Part shown: piece after piece, positions 37,995 to 47,214 of the stretch
How the letters are laid out: each line of letters starts with the position of its first letter
Numbering within the stretch: position 1 is the first letter of the stretch
Notes under the pieces: model-generated
Databases searched by the model: none
What the model was told of the DNA's origin: nothing
Seen by the model: the letters and a program-made list of their open reading frames with translations, nothing else
Position numbers and translations under genes: made by a program
Assembly (NCBI RefSeq): GCF_000948985.2
Contig: NZ_CP059733.1
Coordinates: 2,294,001-2,358,000, forward strand
Origin: Thalassomonas viridans
GTDB taxonomy: Bacteria; Pseudomonadota; Gammaproteobacteria; Enterobacterales; Alteromonadaceae
Length of the DNA stretch: 64,000 bases
Direction: 5' to 3'

Positions 37995-39566
37995 ATGACA
38001 GTTAACAAGCAGGTCACGCAAACCGAAAAGACGTTTTCCTCTTCTTCAATCTTACTTTCAACCACAGATCTTAAAGGCAGAATTACTTATGCCAATCATG
38101 ATTTTTGTGAGATAGCCGGCTATGAGCTCGATGAGCTGATCGGCCACGGACACAATATTGTTCGCCATCCGGATATGCCAAAAGCCGCATTCGCCGATTT
38201 ATGGGATACCCTTAAACAAGGGCGCTCCTGGATGGGACCGGTAAAAAACCGCTGTAAAAACGGTGATTATTACTGGGTTAATGCCTATGTTACCCCGATC
38301 AAAGACGAACAGGGCAAGGTTGTGGAGTATCAGTCGGTCAGAACCGTCCCCGAGGAAAAAGTGGTGCGCCGGGCGAAAAAGCTCTACCGCCAGCTTAACG
38401 AAGGGAAAACCCCGGTGCGTTTGCGTTTCTCCCGCCTTGATTACACTACCTATATGCAGTCTCTGCTGATGATGCTGACCTTGTTTCTGGGCATGGCGAT
38501 GTTTTATGTTCAGGACTCTGCCCTGATGATTTTACCCGGTTTCATTCTGAGTCTGACCTGCAGCGTGTTATTTGCCCTGTGGCGCAAACGTTACCAGAAG
38601 GTGGTGCTGCAGGCGGAGCAGGTATTTGATAATAATTTGATGAGCATTCTCTATTCCGGCTGTCCCGATAAACTTGGCCGGATAGAGCTGGCATTAAAGA
38701 TGCGCAAATCGGAATTAAATGCCGTGATCGGCCGGGTCAGGGATCTGTCGGAAAATGTCAACAGCATTGCCGAGGATACTGCCGCCAACGGCAGTGATGT
38801 CTCTAAGATGTTGTCGGAGCAAAGCAGTGAAATCGAGCTGGTGGCGACCGCCATGAACCAGATGGTGGGTACTATCAATGAGTTGTCGTCAAGTGTGCTT
38901 AGCGCCGCCGATGCTTCCACCCAGGGGCAAAGTATCAGTAATAACGGCATGCAGGTGGTGACAAATACCGTGGATTCTATCCATACCCTGTCGGGGCAGC
39001 TGCAGGAAGTGGATGAAGTGATCAGCCACCTGGTACAGGGCAGCCAGTCCATCGAAACCATTTCAGATGAAATCAGCTCGATTGCCGATCAAACCAATTT
39101 ACTGGCGCTTAATGCCGCCATTGAAGCGGCGCGGGCGGGAGAGCAGGGCCGGGGCTTTGCCGTGGTTGCCGAGGAAGTGAGGGCGCTGGCGCAGCGCACC
39201 CAGCAGTCGACCGAAGAAATTAAAAGCATGCTGACGCAGCTGAATAAAGAGTCGGCGGAGGCGATTACCGCGATGTCGAAAAGCCGGGATCTGGCCCGGG
39301 ACTGTGTCCGTTTTGCCAATGATACCGGCAATACCTTAGGGGACGTTAACGGTGAAGTGGATAAAATTTCCCAGCTCAACCAGCAAATTGCCACCGCGGT
39401 GGAAGAGCAGTCTGTGGTGGCGGAGCAGGTCAGCCAGAATACCGACAGGATTAACGATATCGCCAATATCGGGGTGAGCCATGGTGAAGACTCCAAACAG
39501 CTCAGCCATGATTTGCTCGGCGAATTAAAAACCCTGCACAGCTTAATTGTGCAGTTTAAAAGTTAG
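37995..39566 (+). CDS. Aer-like PAS-domain methyl-accepting chemotaxis protein
   Basis: 523 aa. An N-terminal cytoplasmic PAS domain (about 15-125; [31 protein letters not shown]), one hydrophobic hairpin (about 155-200) and a long signalling domain whose tip reads [36 protein letters not shown] (residues about 360-395, given in part). The layout is that of Aer-type redox/oxygen receptors, which bind FAD in the PAS domain. No periplasmic sensory domain. An AAAGG site precedes the ATG. Confidence 0.95.
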   Translation: MTVNKQVTQTEKTFSSSSILLSTTDLKGRITYANHDFCEIAGYELDELIGHGHNIVRHPDMPKAAFADLWDTLKQGRSWMGPVKNRCKNGDYYWVNAYVTPIKDEQGKVVEYQSVRTVPEEKVVRRAKKLYRQLNEGKTPVRLRFSRLDYTTYMQSLLMMLTLFLGMAMFYVQDSALMILPGFILSLTCSVLFALWRKRYQKVVLQAEQVFDNNLMSILYSGCPDKLGRIELALKMRKSELNAVIGRVRDLSENVNSIAEDTAANGSDVSKMLSEQSSEIELVATAMNQMVGTINELSSSVLSAADASTQGQSISNNGMQVVTNTVDSIHTLSGQLQEVDEVISHLVQGSQSIETISDEISSIADQTNLLALNAAIEAARAGEQGRGFAVVAEEVRALAQRTQQSTEEIKSMLTQLNKESAEAITAMSKSRDLARDCVRFANDTGNTLGDVNGEVDKISQLNQQIATAVEEQSVVAEQVSQNTDRINDIANIGVSHGEDSKQLSHDLLGELKTLHSLIVQFKS

Positions 39567-39579
39567 CTCTTAACTTTGG

Positions 39580-39606
39580 GGAGCCTGCATCAGGCGGGCT
39601 CCTTTT
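39580..39606 (+). terminator. Terminator after the chemoreceptor
   Basis: GGAGCC and GGCTCC arms followed by TTTT; an alternative inner stem GCCTG/CAGGC competes. Confidence 0.7.
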
Positions 39607-39780
39607 CTCCCGCCAGCTTAATTTTCACCGCCTGATAATACCTGTCCCGGCTTACCGGATATTTTTGCCTGAACCTACCTTGATAGCCGTGCCGGTTATC
39701 CTGGCGCTTTATTCTTGTTATCATAGCGTTTTTTGGCTTACCGTTTTGGTCCGGATTGAGGGCGAAGGTAGAGATTGACG

Positions 39781-41298
39781 ATGACAAGAACCTTGATGAT
39801 ACAGGGCACGACTTCAGATGCCGGTAAAAGCACGCTAGTTACCGGCCTGTGCCGTTTATTTGCCCGGCGAAAGATTAAGGTGGCCCCCTTTAAACCACAG
39901 AATATGGCCCTGAACAGCGCGGTGACCCCATGCGGCGGCGAAATCGGCAGGGCACAGGCGGTACAGGCCAAAGCGGCTTTTCTGCCGCCGGAAGTGGATT
40001 TTAATCCGGTTCTGCTCAAGCCGAATTCCGATACCGGCGCCCAGGTGATTATTCAGGGAAAAGCCATTGCCGATATGGAAGCGGTCCGTTATCACGACTA
40101 TAAAAAGGTGGCGGCCAGGGCGGTTTTCCAGTCCCACCGGAATTTAACCGCTAAGTACCAGCGGGTAATAGTAGAAGGGGCCGGCAGTCCGGCGGAAATC
40201 AATTTACGCGAAGGGGATATCGCCAATATGGGTTTTGCCGAAGAAGTCGACTGCCCGGTGATCCTGATTGCCGATATCGACAAGGGCGGGGTGTTTGCCC
40301 ATCTGGTGGGGACCTTGATGTTGCTCTCGCCCTCGGAGCAAAACCGGGTGGCGGGTTTCGTTATTAACCGTTTCCGCGGCGATATTGCCCTGCTTGAATC
40401 CGGACTGGAATGGTTGGAGCAAAAAACCGGCAAGCCTGTCCTCGGGGTTTTACCTTATATCCATCAGCTGGCGATTGCCGCCGAAGACGCCATCAGCAAT
40501 CATCAGGAGCTGGCTGTTGGCAATGGCGGAGCACAGTGCCCGGCGGTGAAAATCAAGGTGCTGGCTTTAGTGTATCCGCGCACCAGTAACCATACCGATT
40601 TTGATGCCCTGCGCCTGAACCCGGAAATAGACTTTCAATATGTCTACGGGGAGGAAAAAGACCCGGCAGAAGGGCAATGTATTAAGGCGCTGCCGCCGTG
40701 TGATTTGCTCCTGCTGCCCGGCAGTAAAAATGTCAGGGCCGATCTGGCGTTTTTGCGCGCCCAGGGCTGGGATCTCGGAATTCAGCGCCATCTTCGCTAC
40801 GGCGGCAAGGTGTTCGGCATCTGCGGCGGTTATCAGATGTTAGGCGAGCTGATTGCCGACCCCTTGGGCATCGAAGGGCTGCCGGGACAAAGTCCGGGCC
40901 TGGGTTATCTGGCAATGAGCACTGAGCTTATGCCGGATAAGCGCTTAACCAATGTTGACGGCATACTGACCCTGGACGGTCAGTCGGTCAATGCCTGCGG
41001 TTATGAGATCCATGCCGGCAGAAGTACTTTCAGTGGTCCTAGGCAGGCGGTGCTGACCCTGAACGGGCAGCCGGACGGGGCGGTTAATGACGATAACAAT
41101 GTTGCCGGCAGTTACCTGCACGGCATTTTTGACCGGGCCGAGGCATTACAGCTGGTGATGGCCTGGGCGGGCGGGCAGCTGGCCGGTGCCGGGGATATCA
41201 GTGAAACCGAGGAAAAGGCGATTGATAAGCTGGCGGATGTCTGTGAGCAATATCTGGCTATGGATAAAATTGAGCAGTTATTCAGCCCGGGTGCCTAA
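39781..41298 (+). CDS. cobQ: Cobyric acid synthase
   Basis: ATP-dependent amidotransferase that amidates four carboxylates of adenosylcobyrinic acid a,c-diamide in B12 synthesis. About 505 aa, family-typical. The N-terminal P-loop-like domain opens [29 protein letters not shown] follows, and the C-terminal class I glutaminase domain has its nucleophile in [10 protein letters not shown] near 345. Start at ATG 39781 rather than TTG 39775. No other cobalamin gene and no B12 riboswitch is visible nearby, so it may serve corrinoid salvage or a pathway split across the genome. Confidence 0.96.
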   Translation: MTRTLMIQGTTSDAGKSTLVTGLCRLFARRKIKVAPFKPQNMALNSAVTPCGGEIGRAQAVQAKAAFLPPEVDFNPVLLKPNSDTGAQVIIQGKAIADMEAVRYHDYKKVAARAVFQSHRNLTAKYQRVIVEGAGSPAEINLREGDIANMGFAEEVDCPVILIADIDKGGVFAHLVGTLMLLSPSEQNRVAGFVINRFRGDIALLESGLEWLEQKTGKPVLGVLPYIHQLAIAAEDAISNHQELAVGNGGAQCPAVKIKVLALVYPRTSNHTDFDALRLNPEIDFQYVYGEEKDPAEGQCIKALPPCDLLLLPGSKNVRADLAFLRAQGWDLGIQRHLRYGGKVFGICGGYQMLGELIADPLGIEGLPGQSPGLGYLAMSTELMPDKRLTNVDGILTLDGQSVNACGYEIHAGRSTFSGPRQAVLTLNGQPDGAVNDDNNVAGSYLHGIFDRAEALQLVMAWAGGQLAGAGDISETEEKAIDKLADVCEQYLAMDKIEQLFSPGA

Positions 41299-41320
41299 CC
41301 GGGCTGAGAAGGTGTTTTTT
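41282..41320 (+). terminator. Terminator overlapping the cobQ stop
   Basis: TCAGCCCGG and CCGGGCTGA arms enclose the stop codon in the loop; a run of seven T begins eight bases after the stem. Confidence 0.75.
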
Positions 41321-41525
41321 TGGCGCTATAAGCCGGAGCAATTTTGACCTGAGGCAAGTTTAAGCTTGATTTCCCGACGTTTTGTCTCAATCCCCTATTT
41401 TAATTTTCAGAACAAACATACCCTTAGGACCGGCAAGCTGGTATGATTTTGCCAGCAAACTGCTCCACAGATAAAAACAGTCCGTTTATAGAACAAAAGC
41501 TGGACAACATCAGGAACGAAAAACA

Positions 41526-43634
41526 ATGAAATTAACTAAGATTGCAGCGGCATTAGGCTTTGCCCTTGCACTTTATGGCTGTTCAGAGCCACAAGAAACA
41601 CCAAGCTCGCCTAAGACGCAAATGCAAGCGGCTGCCAGCCACGACCATGACGCCAAGGCGACAAAAAGCACAGAAGAGTTTCAATGGCAGGCGGACCGCT
41701 TTGCCGATATCCGGGTATTAAGGTACCAGGTGCCCGGGTTTGAAGAGCTGCCGTTAAAAACCAAAGAACTGTTATTTTACCTTTATAAGGCGGCGTTATC
41801 CGGCCGCGATATCACCTGGGATCAAAATAACAAGTACAACCTGACCATACGCCACACCCTGGAAGCCATTATGGCGGATTATCCGGGTGATCGCAGCAGC
41901 GAAGACTTTGCCAAGTTTACCGAGTATACCAAGCGGGTATGGTTCTCCAACGGTATCCACCATCATTATATGTCGGGGAAAATCTTACCTGAATTTAGCA
42001 GCGAAGTTTTTGCCGGTTATGTTAAGGCCGTTGCCGGTAAAGGCAAGCTGCCGCTGATGGACAAGCAGAGTCCGGACGATTTGATTGCCCTGCTGACGCC
42101 TGTGATGTTCGATCCTAAAATCGCCAGTAAGATGGTGGATCAAAGTGCAGGTATCGACAATGTGGTTGCTTCTTCCGTGAACTTTTACGAAGGGGTGACC
42201 GAGCAGGAAGTGGTTGATTTTTACAAAGCGAAAGTTAATGTCGATGACAAGCGCCCGGTATCCTGGGGCCTGAATTCCAAACTGGTGAAAAAAGACGGCA
42301 AGCTGGTCGAGCAGGTTTGGAAAGTGGGCGGCATGTATGACAAGGCTATCAGCGAAATCGTCCACTGGCTGGATAAGGCGGCTACGGTTGCTGAAAACGA
42401 GCAGCAGCACAAGGCATTGACCTTACTGGCGAAATACTACCGCAGCGGTGACTTAAAGGACTTTGACGATTACTCCATCGAATGGGTGAAAGATGTTAAT
42501 TCCGATGTTGATGTGGTGAACGGTTTTATCGAGGTTTATGACGATCCGCTGGCATACCGGGGGGCATTCGAATCTGTGGTGTCGGTAAAAGATCACCATG
42601 CCACGAAAGTGATTGCCGCTATCGCCGCCCAGGCGCAGTGGTTTGAAGATAATTCTCCTTTGATGGCAGCCCATAAGAAGAAAAATGTGAAAGGCATCAC
42701 AGGTAAGGCGATTACCGTAGTGGTGGAGTCGGGGGATGCTTCTCCTTCGACGCCGATCGGTATCAACCTGCCGAATGCCAACTGGATCCGTGCCGAGCAC
42801 GGCTCTAAGTCGGTGAGCCTGAGCAATATCGTTAACGCCTATGATAACGTCCGCGGCGGCGCCTTAGCGGAATTTTCCTGGGATGAAGCCGAGCTGAAAC
42901 GCGGCAAGGAATTCGGGCCGCTGGGCTCTCACCTGCATACCGACCTGCATGAAGTGGTGGGCCATGCGTCCGGACAAATCAATCCCGGGGTAGGCACGCC
43001 TAAGGAAACCCTAAAACAGTACTCTTCAGCGCTGGAAGAAGGCCGCGCCGATCTGGTGGCCCTGTATTACCTGATGGACGAGAAACTGGTGGAAATGGGA
43101 GTTATGCCGAGCCTGGAAGTGGGCAAAGCCAGTTACGATCAATATATCCGCAACGGCATGATGCTGCAGCTGCGCCGTCTGAAACTGGGCGAAGAAATCG
43201 AAGAAGCCCATATGCGTAACCGCCAGCTGGTAGCCAGCTGGGTGTTTGAAAAAGGCGCCAAAGATAATGTTATCGAGAAGCGGATACGTGACGGCAAAAC
43301 CTATTTCGTGATCAATGATTATATGAAATTGCGCACCCTGTTCGGTGATTTGCTGCGTGAATTGCAACGTATCAAGTCTGAAGGGGACTTTGCCGCCGGC
43401 CAGACACTGATTGAAAACTATGCGGTTAAGGTGGATGAGAAGCTGCACCAGGAAGTGCTGAAGCGTTACGAAAAACTTAACCTTGCCCCTTATTCCGGCT
43501 TTATCAATCCTAAACTGGAAGCGGTATACAAAGACGGCAAGATGGTGGATGTTACTATCTCTTACCCAGATAACTTCCAGCAGCAGATGATGGAATACGG
43601 CCGGGATTACGGCCTGTTGCCTGTGATGAATTAA
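41526..43634 (+). CDS. Dipeptidyl-peptidase III-like lipoprotein (M49)
   Basis: 702 aa zinc peptidase removing dipeptides from peptide N termini. The lipobox LYGC (Cys19) predicts a lipid-anchored envelope protein. Catalytic motifs of family M49 are present: LHEVVGHASGQ near residue 478 (HExxGH) and ALEEGRADLVALYYL near 507 (EExxAD). AGGA site before the ATG. Likely used in peptide nutrition. Followed by a strong terminator and then by the prophage, which did not damage the gene. Confidence 0.93.
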   Translation: MKLTKIAAALGFALALYGCSEPQETPSSPKTQMQAAASHDHDAKATKSTEEFQWQADRFADIRVLRYQVPGFEELPLKTKELLFYLYKAALSGRDITWDQNNKYNLTIRHTLEAIMADYPGDRSSEDFAKFTEYTKRVWFSNGIHHHYMSGKILPEFSSEVFAGYVKAVAGKGKLPLMDKQSPDDLIALLTPVMFDPKIASKMVDQSAGIDNVVASSVNFYEGVTEQEVVDFYKAKVNVDDKRPVSWGLNSKLVKKDGKLVEQVWKVGGMYDKAISEIVHWLDKAATVAENEQQHKALTLLAKYYRSGDLKDFDDYSIEWVKDVNSDVDVVNGFIEVYDDPLAYRGAFESVVSVKDHHATKVIAAIAAQAQWFEDNSPLMAAHKKKNVKGITGKAITVVVESGDASPSTPIGINLPNANWIRAEHGSKSVSLSNIVNAYDNVRGGALAEFSWDEAELKRGKEFGPLGSHLHTDLHEVVGHASGQINPGVGTPKETLKQYSSALEEGRADLVALYYLMDEKLVEMGVMPSLEVGKASYDQYIRNGMMLQLRRLKLGEEIEEAHMRNRQLVASWVFEKGAKDNVIEKRIRDGKTYFVINDYMKLRTLFGDLLRELQRIKSEGDFAAGQTLIENYAVKVDEKLHQEVLKRYEKLNLAPYSGFINPKLEAVYKDGKMVDVTISYPDNFQQQMMEYGRDYGLLPVMN

Positions 43635-43670
43635 TCTGGTTTATCCTGGTTAACTCTTTTGATAAAGAGT

Positions 43671-43707
43671 AAAAACCGCGACGATAGCAATATCGCCGCG
43701 GTTTTTT
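43671..43707 (+). terminator. Terminator after the M49 peptidase
   Basis: Stem AAAAACCGCGACGATA with its near-perfect complement (one mismatch), loop GCAA, then seven T. Confidence 0.9.
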
Positions 43708-43867
43708 TATGTTCAGGAAGAGCAGTTGTTTACCGTTCTTGGATCAGAGAGAGAAAAGATTAACTGAAAACAGAGAAAAGTATGAAATTTTGTGGAATTT
43801 GACGGAATTGACTGAAACAGTATTTAAAAAAGTCTTTCATATAGTGAAAATCTAAATTTTAAGGGTT

Positions 43868-43886
43868 GAGCCACACTAAGTGGCTC
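43868..43886 (-). terminator. Putative terminator of the prophage early operon
   Basis: GAGCCAC, loop of five, GTGGCTC, directly adjoining the mor stop codon. The following minus-strand sequence is AT-rich rather than a clean T run. Confidence 0.5.
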
Positions 43887-44228
43887 CTAAAATAATTTGG
43901 GCTGGCGTTTGTCTACTTCTTCTTTGTGTACCTTTTTCAGTAGTCTGTAAATATGTGGAACTGACATATTAAACTCTTTTGCTAACTCTACCTGGTTGTG
44001 CCCATTAAACCTATCGTAAATTTCATGGTGCGCTAATATGACGTCTAGATCTTTGCCTTTCGGAAAATAAAACGGCTCACCACCGAAGTCCTGGCGAAGT
44101 TGATCGCAGGTGTTCTTGGCGATTAACTCAGCCTTATCTTTATCTATTCCGTATTTGCCAAGTTCTGTTTCAATGAGAAGAATGACTTGCATTAGTAGTG
44201 CTGCGGAGCGCTCTTTTCGGATAGTCAT
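43887..44228 (-). CDS. mor: Mor-family middle transcription activator
   Basis: 113 aa. Mor and C of phage Mu are small dimeric activators that turn on middle and late promoters. The N-terminal dimerisation half is ALLMQVILLIETELGKYGID; the C-terminal helix-turn-helix includes HNQVELAKEFNMSVPHIYRLLKKVHK. It overlaps gemA by four bases and is the last early gene, lying against the host junction. No second activator (C) is visible in the window. Confidence 0.88.
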   Translation of the reverse strand: MTIRKERSAALLMQVILLIETELGKYGIDKDKAELIAKNTCDQLRQDFGGEPFYFPKGKDLDVILAHHEIYDRFNGHNQVELAKEFNMSVPHIYRLLKKVHKEEVDKRQPKLF

Positions 44229-44887
44229 TTATTACGTACCTGCTCGTTATGCTGGGCCAATATCGCTACAAATGACTTATATGCATTGCTAACAACATCA
44301 TGTGTCTCACTTGCCCTTGATAAACGATCAGCGTGATAGATAAAATCATCTTGTTGCGATTTAGTTAATCGGCTTTCCTGGTTAAGCAATATCATTTCTT
44401 TATATAGTGGTGGAAAGACAGGCTTCAGTAGGCGCATATGCCATTGCTTTAGTTGTTCAATGACTGCGTGTAGCATATTACCAGGCAACCATTCTAATTT
44501 ATTAACAGGTTGGCCATTATTCAGGCTCTTGCTTTGATTTATAGCCCACTTTTCAAGGGCTGGTTCAGAGCCATCTTGAATAAAGCCTTGCTTATGCATT
44601 TCGATCCACAGTTGGCGCAGCTTGTCCAACATAGTATGTGCTCCCTCAAGTTTCTCTCGGGTTTTAGGACTTTTCTTTTTACTGATCTTGGCTTTTGGCT
44701 TGAAACCGGAGTTTTTCATATACTCCAAAACTTTTACCAGATCAGGCAAAGACATATCTTTGCATGATGCTTTACCGGTTAGTGACTTTAGGCTGGAACG
44801 ATATAAGGTATCGTCCATTTTTAACTGGGTTTTAGCGATATGAATCAGCTTGATATACCAGCTCTTAGGTTTATATTCACCTGACAT
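44225..44887 (-). CDS. gemA: GemA-like phage protein (gp16 family)
   Basis: 220 aa. Matches the gp16/GemA family of Mu-like phages through LIHIAKTQLKMDDTLYRSSLKSLTGKASCKDMSLPDLVKVLEYMK (residues about 10-55, broken here) and a central GAHTMLDKLRQLWIEMHKQGFI. In Mu, GemA has been linked to modulating host gene expression and DNA relaxation; the exact job here is unknown. Good GAGGAA site. Overlaps mor downstream and a small membrane protein gene upstream. Confidence 0.88.
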   Translation of the reverse strand: MSGEYKPKSWYIKLIHIAKTQLKMDDTLYRSSLKSLTGKASCKDMSLPDLVKVLEYMKNSGFKPKAKISKKKSPKTREKLEGAHTMLDKLRQLWIEMHKQGFIQDGSEPALEKWAINQSKSLNNGQPVNKLEWLPGNMLHAVIEQLKQWHMRLLKPVFPPLYKEMILLNQESRLTKSQQDDFIYHADRLSRASETHDVVSNAYKSFVAILAQHNEQVRNK

Positions 44888-45047
44888 TACCGGTTCCTCT
44901 GTGGTTAGGGTTTAATTTAAATAGCTGCTTATTTGTATAATCCAGTGCTGCCTCCGCCGCTTTACCAGCCAACGCTACTACAAACAGCGGTATGCCAATG
45001 AATATCCTGATAGCAAGAGCTGCTAATATTTTTAGTACTCTAGTCAT
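44877..45047 (-). CDS. Small membrane protein of unknown function
   Basis: 56 aa from ATG 45047, which has a GAGG site; an upstream ATG at 45086 would start inside the previous gene. One long hydrophobic segment (LKILAALAIRIFIGIPLFVVALAG) then a polar tail. Overlaps gemA by 11 bases. Part of the accessory tail of the early operon. Confidence 0.55.
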   Translation of the reverse strand: MTRVLKILAALAIRIFIGIPLFVVALAGKAAEAALDYTNKQLFKLNPNHRGTGNVR

Positions 45048-45063
45048 GAGCTTGACCTCGTAT

Positions 45064-45618
45064 TTATATGGTTGTTGCGGATGCATTAATAGCAGTTAAA
45101 TCCTGTTTAATATCAGTGAGTACATCAGATATTTCTTGATCTAGAATGCCAGATAGTCGGGTCAATACTTTGCACTTTAAATCAAGTTCACCGATTGGCT
45201 GGAGCTGAACTTTTAACTTATTTTCCAGTTGGTTTATTGAGCTAAAGACCGGCTTTTCAGTCTGTTTGGTCGTTTTCTTTCTTGTCTTCCTGGGCTTAGG
45301 AGTTACTTTGGCAACAGGCAGAGGTACCGGGCCAGGCAGTGAGCATGAGTCCTGTTCAGAGGCTGCTTTGATATGAATACTCTGTTCATTGCCTGCATAT
45401 TTCTTACCGGCTGCTGAAAGGTTAACAACCCATGTGTCCGTTAGCCTGATTAGCCCCAATTCCTTAAGCTGTTTTAAAACATTTTCAACTACAACTTTGT
45501 CATCTTGGGTGCTCAGCTGTAGCTGTTTTCGACTGGTGGCCTGGTCGTAGCCACAAGCTAAAATTAAGCGGAAGTACTTATTCTGAGTCGTGGTTAGTTC
45601 AAGAGTGTTATTTGCCAT
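45064..45618 (-). CDS. Prophage protein with predicted winged-helix N terminus
   Basis: 184 aa, not recognised. Residues about 8-75 (LTTTQNKYFRLILACGYDQ, VVENVLKQLKELGLIRLT) look like a winged helix. A Pro/Lys-rich linker (PKPRKTRKKTTKQTEKP) and a C-terminal helical domain follow. Probably DNA-binding. Starts with an AGGA site and overlaps the preceding gene by 11 bases. Confidence 0.6.
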   Translation of the reverse strand: MANNTLELTTTQNKYFRLILACGYDQATSRKQLQLSTQDDKVVVENVLKQLKELGLIRLTDTWVVNLSAAGKKYAGNEQSIHIKAASEQDSCSLPGPVPLPVAKVTPKPRKTRKKTTKQTEKPVFSSINQLENKLKVQLQPIGELDLKCKVLTRLSGILDQEISDVLTDIKQDLTAINASATTI

Positions 45619-45805
45619 GATCCTGTCTCTTTATTTTGATAATGTGCATTTCTTCTACTTTGCTTCGGAGTACGCCATGCAAATCAAGCAAAGCATCTTG
45701 TTCATTTGTTGTTACTCCCGCGCAAGTGAGAGTTGTTAAATTTTGAAATCCTAATATTTTGTAGGTTGCTTTAATTGCGTCTGGTGTTAGTTCTATTGTG
45801 GGCAT
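45608..45805 (-). CDS. Small prophage protein of unknown function
   Basis: 65 aa from ATG 45805 (AGGAG seven bases upstream). A longer reading frame to 45865 would overlap the zinc-binding gene and lacks a ribosome site, so I reject it. Predicted helices (TPDAIKATYKILGF, NEQDALLDLHGVLRSKVEEM); no known domain. Confidence 0.55.
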   Translation of the reverse strand: MPTIELTPDAIKATYKILGFQNLTTLTCAGVTTNEQDALLDLHGVLRSKVEEMHIIKIKRQDHGK

Positions 45806-45816
45806 ATCCTTCGCTC

Positions 45817-46071
45817 CTAATGTTGCTTGTTCACTTGGTTTTCTCGCTTCCATTCGGCCTGGCATGCTTTACACCAGTCATTAAGTCCACCTTTACGCTT
45901 TGGTCTTGTGTGAAAAAATTCACTGTCGGCGGGCCAATAATCCTGGCATTTAGCACAGAAGACTTCCCGGCCAACCTCGCTAAAAATCACCTTTCCTCGT
46001 TTTAACCTGGTTGCTGTAAATTTGGTTGGCCAAATGGGGCTGTATATTGTTGGTTGCATTGCCATTGTCAT
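45817..46071 (-). CDS. Small zinc-ribbon-like prophage protein
   Basis: 84 aa. Two CxxC pairs, FCAKCQDYWPADSEF and DWCKACQAEW, spaced 26 residues apart, with WPADSEFFHTRPKRKGGLNDW between them. This resembles the Cys-rich module seen next to HNH nucleases in phages, but no HNH motif follows, so a stand-alone nucleic-acid-binding protein is likely. The real start may be ATG 46065, better spaced from AAAGGATC. Confidence 0.6.
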   Translation of the reverse strand: MTMAMQPTIYSPIWPTKFTATRLKRGKVIFSEVGREVFCAKCQDYWPADSEFFHTRPKRKGGLNDWCKACQAEWKRENQVNKQH

Positions 46072-46087
46072 GATCCTTTGAATTGTT

Positions 46088-46408
46088 TTACCTAACAGGA
46101 GTCCACCCAGGGCCGCCGTTGCCTAGAGGCATAGGATCCCAAGCTGGGCCACTATTACCAGGTGGTATAGGATTTAAAACACCACCACCGGTTCCCGGAC
46201 GGTGAAAGGTGCCATGATCATTACCAATTTTGGCTGGATGTACATGCTTGGCTGCTAATACACAGTGCTGCTCTCTTGGAAGTGTCTTTTCACAGTCGGC
46301 AATTACCTGTTTGGCTTCTATAACAATGTCGTTATGTAAATACTGGCTGTAATCGCATGCTACCCAGGTAACAATGATTGCAGCAGCATAGTAAAATAGG
46401 TGCTTCAT
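46088..46408 (-). CDS. Small membrane-anchored protein with PGTGGGV motif (second of a pair)
   Basis: 106 aa. N-terminal membrane or signal segment (LFYYAAAIIVTWVACDY), a helical region with two cysteines, and a Gly/Pro-rich tail: RPGTGGGVLNPIPPGNSG then WDPMPLGNGGPGWTP. The tail shares GND-x-G-x-F-x2-PGTGGGV-x2-PI with the gene directly upstream, which suggests duplication. Start overlaps the upstream stop (TAATG). Function unknown. Confidence 0.6.
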   Translation of the reverse strand: MKHLFYYAAAIIVTWVACDYSQYLHNDIVIEAKQVIADCEKTLPREQHCVLAAKHVHPAKIGNDHGTFHRPGTGGGVLNPIPPGNSGPAWDPMPLGNGGPGWTPVR

Positions 46409-46680
46409 TATAGTTGCTCCTTGTTAGTTAGTTCTTTAGAAGTGCTTTGTGGTGGAATAGGCTTCCAACTACCTGCGCTAGTACCTTTCGACTTTATCGG
46501 GTCAAAAACGCCACCGCCGGTACCTGGAGGATCAAATACACCAGAATCATTACCACTTATTTTTTCAATATCCGTTGTTGCTGTTTCCTCAGGGGGGATC
46601 GTTTGATGAAATCCCCAGGCAATTAAGCATCCGATAAAAAAACTGATACCAAACATGAGTATGTATGTACGATTTATCAT
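46408..46680 (-). CDS. Small membrane-anchored protein with PGTGGGV motif (first of a pair)
   Basis: 90 aa. N-terminal helix (YILMFGISFFIGCLIAWGF) and a polar tail with SGNDSGVFDPPGTGGGVFDPI. Strong AAGGAG site. Related by its tail to the next gene. Probably exposed in the periplasm; exclusion of other phages is a possibility but only speculation. Confidence 0.6.
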   Translation of the reverse strand: MINRTYILMFGISFFIGCLIAWGFHQTIPPEETATTDIEKISGNDSGVFDPPGTGGGVFDPIKSKGTSAGSWKPIPPQSTSKELTNKEQL

Positions 46681-46691
46681 TTCGTTTCTCC

Positions 46692-47042
46692 TTAAAAACT
46701 AACTTCAATGATGTTTTCAATTTCCAAATGGTTGATATCTGATATACGAATTTTCCCGCATACATCATCATTAACCGTTTCAAATACTTCGCGGGGATCA
46801 TCAGTAATGAAAACGGGGAAGCCATCAATCTGTAATGAGTATTCAGGCAAAAGTCCGTCCTTCCACGGGTTATTTAAATTCTTCGCTATTTCGACAGACA
46901 TAAATGCTGCTAACTCCTCCAGGCTATCTACATCAACATTCATTTTTTGCCAGATGCCATCAATGAAGCACGCTATAGACTTCTCAGGTTCTAAAAACTC
47001 AATACTAAAATCTTGTTTTAATTCAGCGTTGAACTTCGCCAT
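46692..47042 (-). CDS. Prophage protein of unknown function
   Basis: 116 aa, soluble and acidic. Includes KSIACFIDGIWQKMNVDVDSLEELAAFMSVEIA (residues about 20-52, abridged) and a C-terminal PVFITDDPREVFETVN. Not recognised. A clear AAAGGA site precedes the ATG. Confidence 0.55.
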   Translation of the reverse strand: MAKFNAELKQDFSIEFLEPEKSIACFIDGIWQKMNVDVDSLEELAAFMSVEIAKNLNNPWKDGLLPEYSLQIDGFPVFITDDPREVFETVNDDVCGKIRISDINHLEIENIIEVSF

Positions 47043-47076
47043 TTAAGTGTTCCTTTATTTATATAAAAGCTCATGG

Positions 47077-47151
47077 TTAATGCCTCTTTGTCACCGTTGG
47101 CGAGGCCACCAAGTCGGAGGGAATATCACCCTTGGCTAGACGCTTATTCAT
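47077..47151 (-). CDS. Possible 24-aa peptide in the early-operon gap
   Basis: ATG-started ORF (MNKRLAKGDIPSDL...) in the only sizeable gap of the early operon (47043-47214). The ribosome-binding site is weak. The gap also has short inverted repeats (CCAAG/CTTGG; AACTCA/TGAGTT), so it may be a structured RNA leader rather than a gene. Confidence 0.2.
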   Translation of the reverse strand: MNKRLAKGDIPSDLVASPTVTKRH

Positions 47152-47214
47152 CAACTCACGCTCTGGGAACTACACCGCTAATGAGTTGACATACCGAACG
47201 CCCACGGCGTCCTG

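Noticed and set aside
39567..39780. Cobalamin riboswitch upstream of cobQ
   Set aside because: The gap is only about 210 bases, is partly taken by a terminator, and I see no B12-box-like conserved sequence.
45806..45865. Extended N terminus of the small prophage gene ending at 45608
   Set aside because: The extension lies inside the zinc-ribbon-like gene and has no ribosome site, while ATG 45805 has a well-placed AGGAG.
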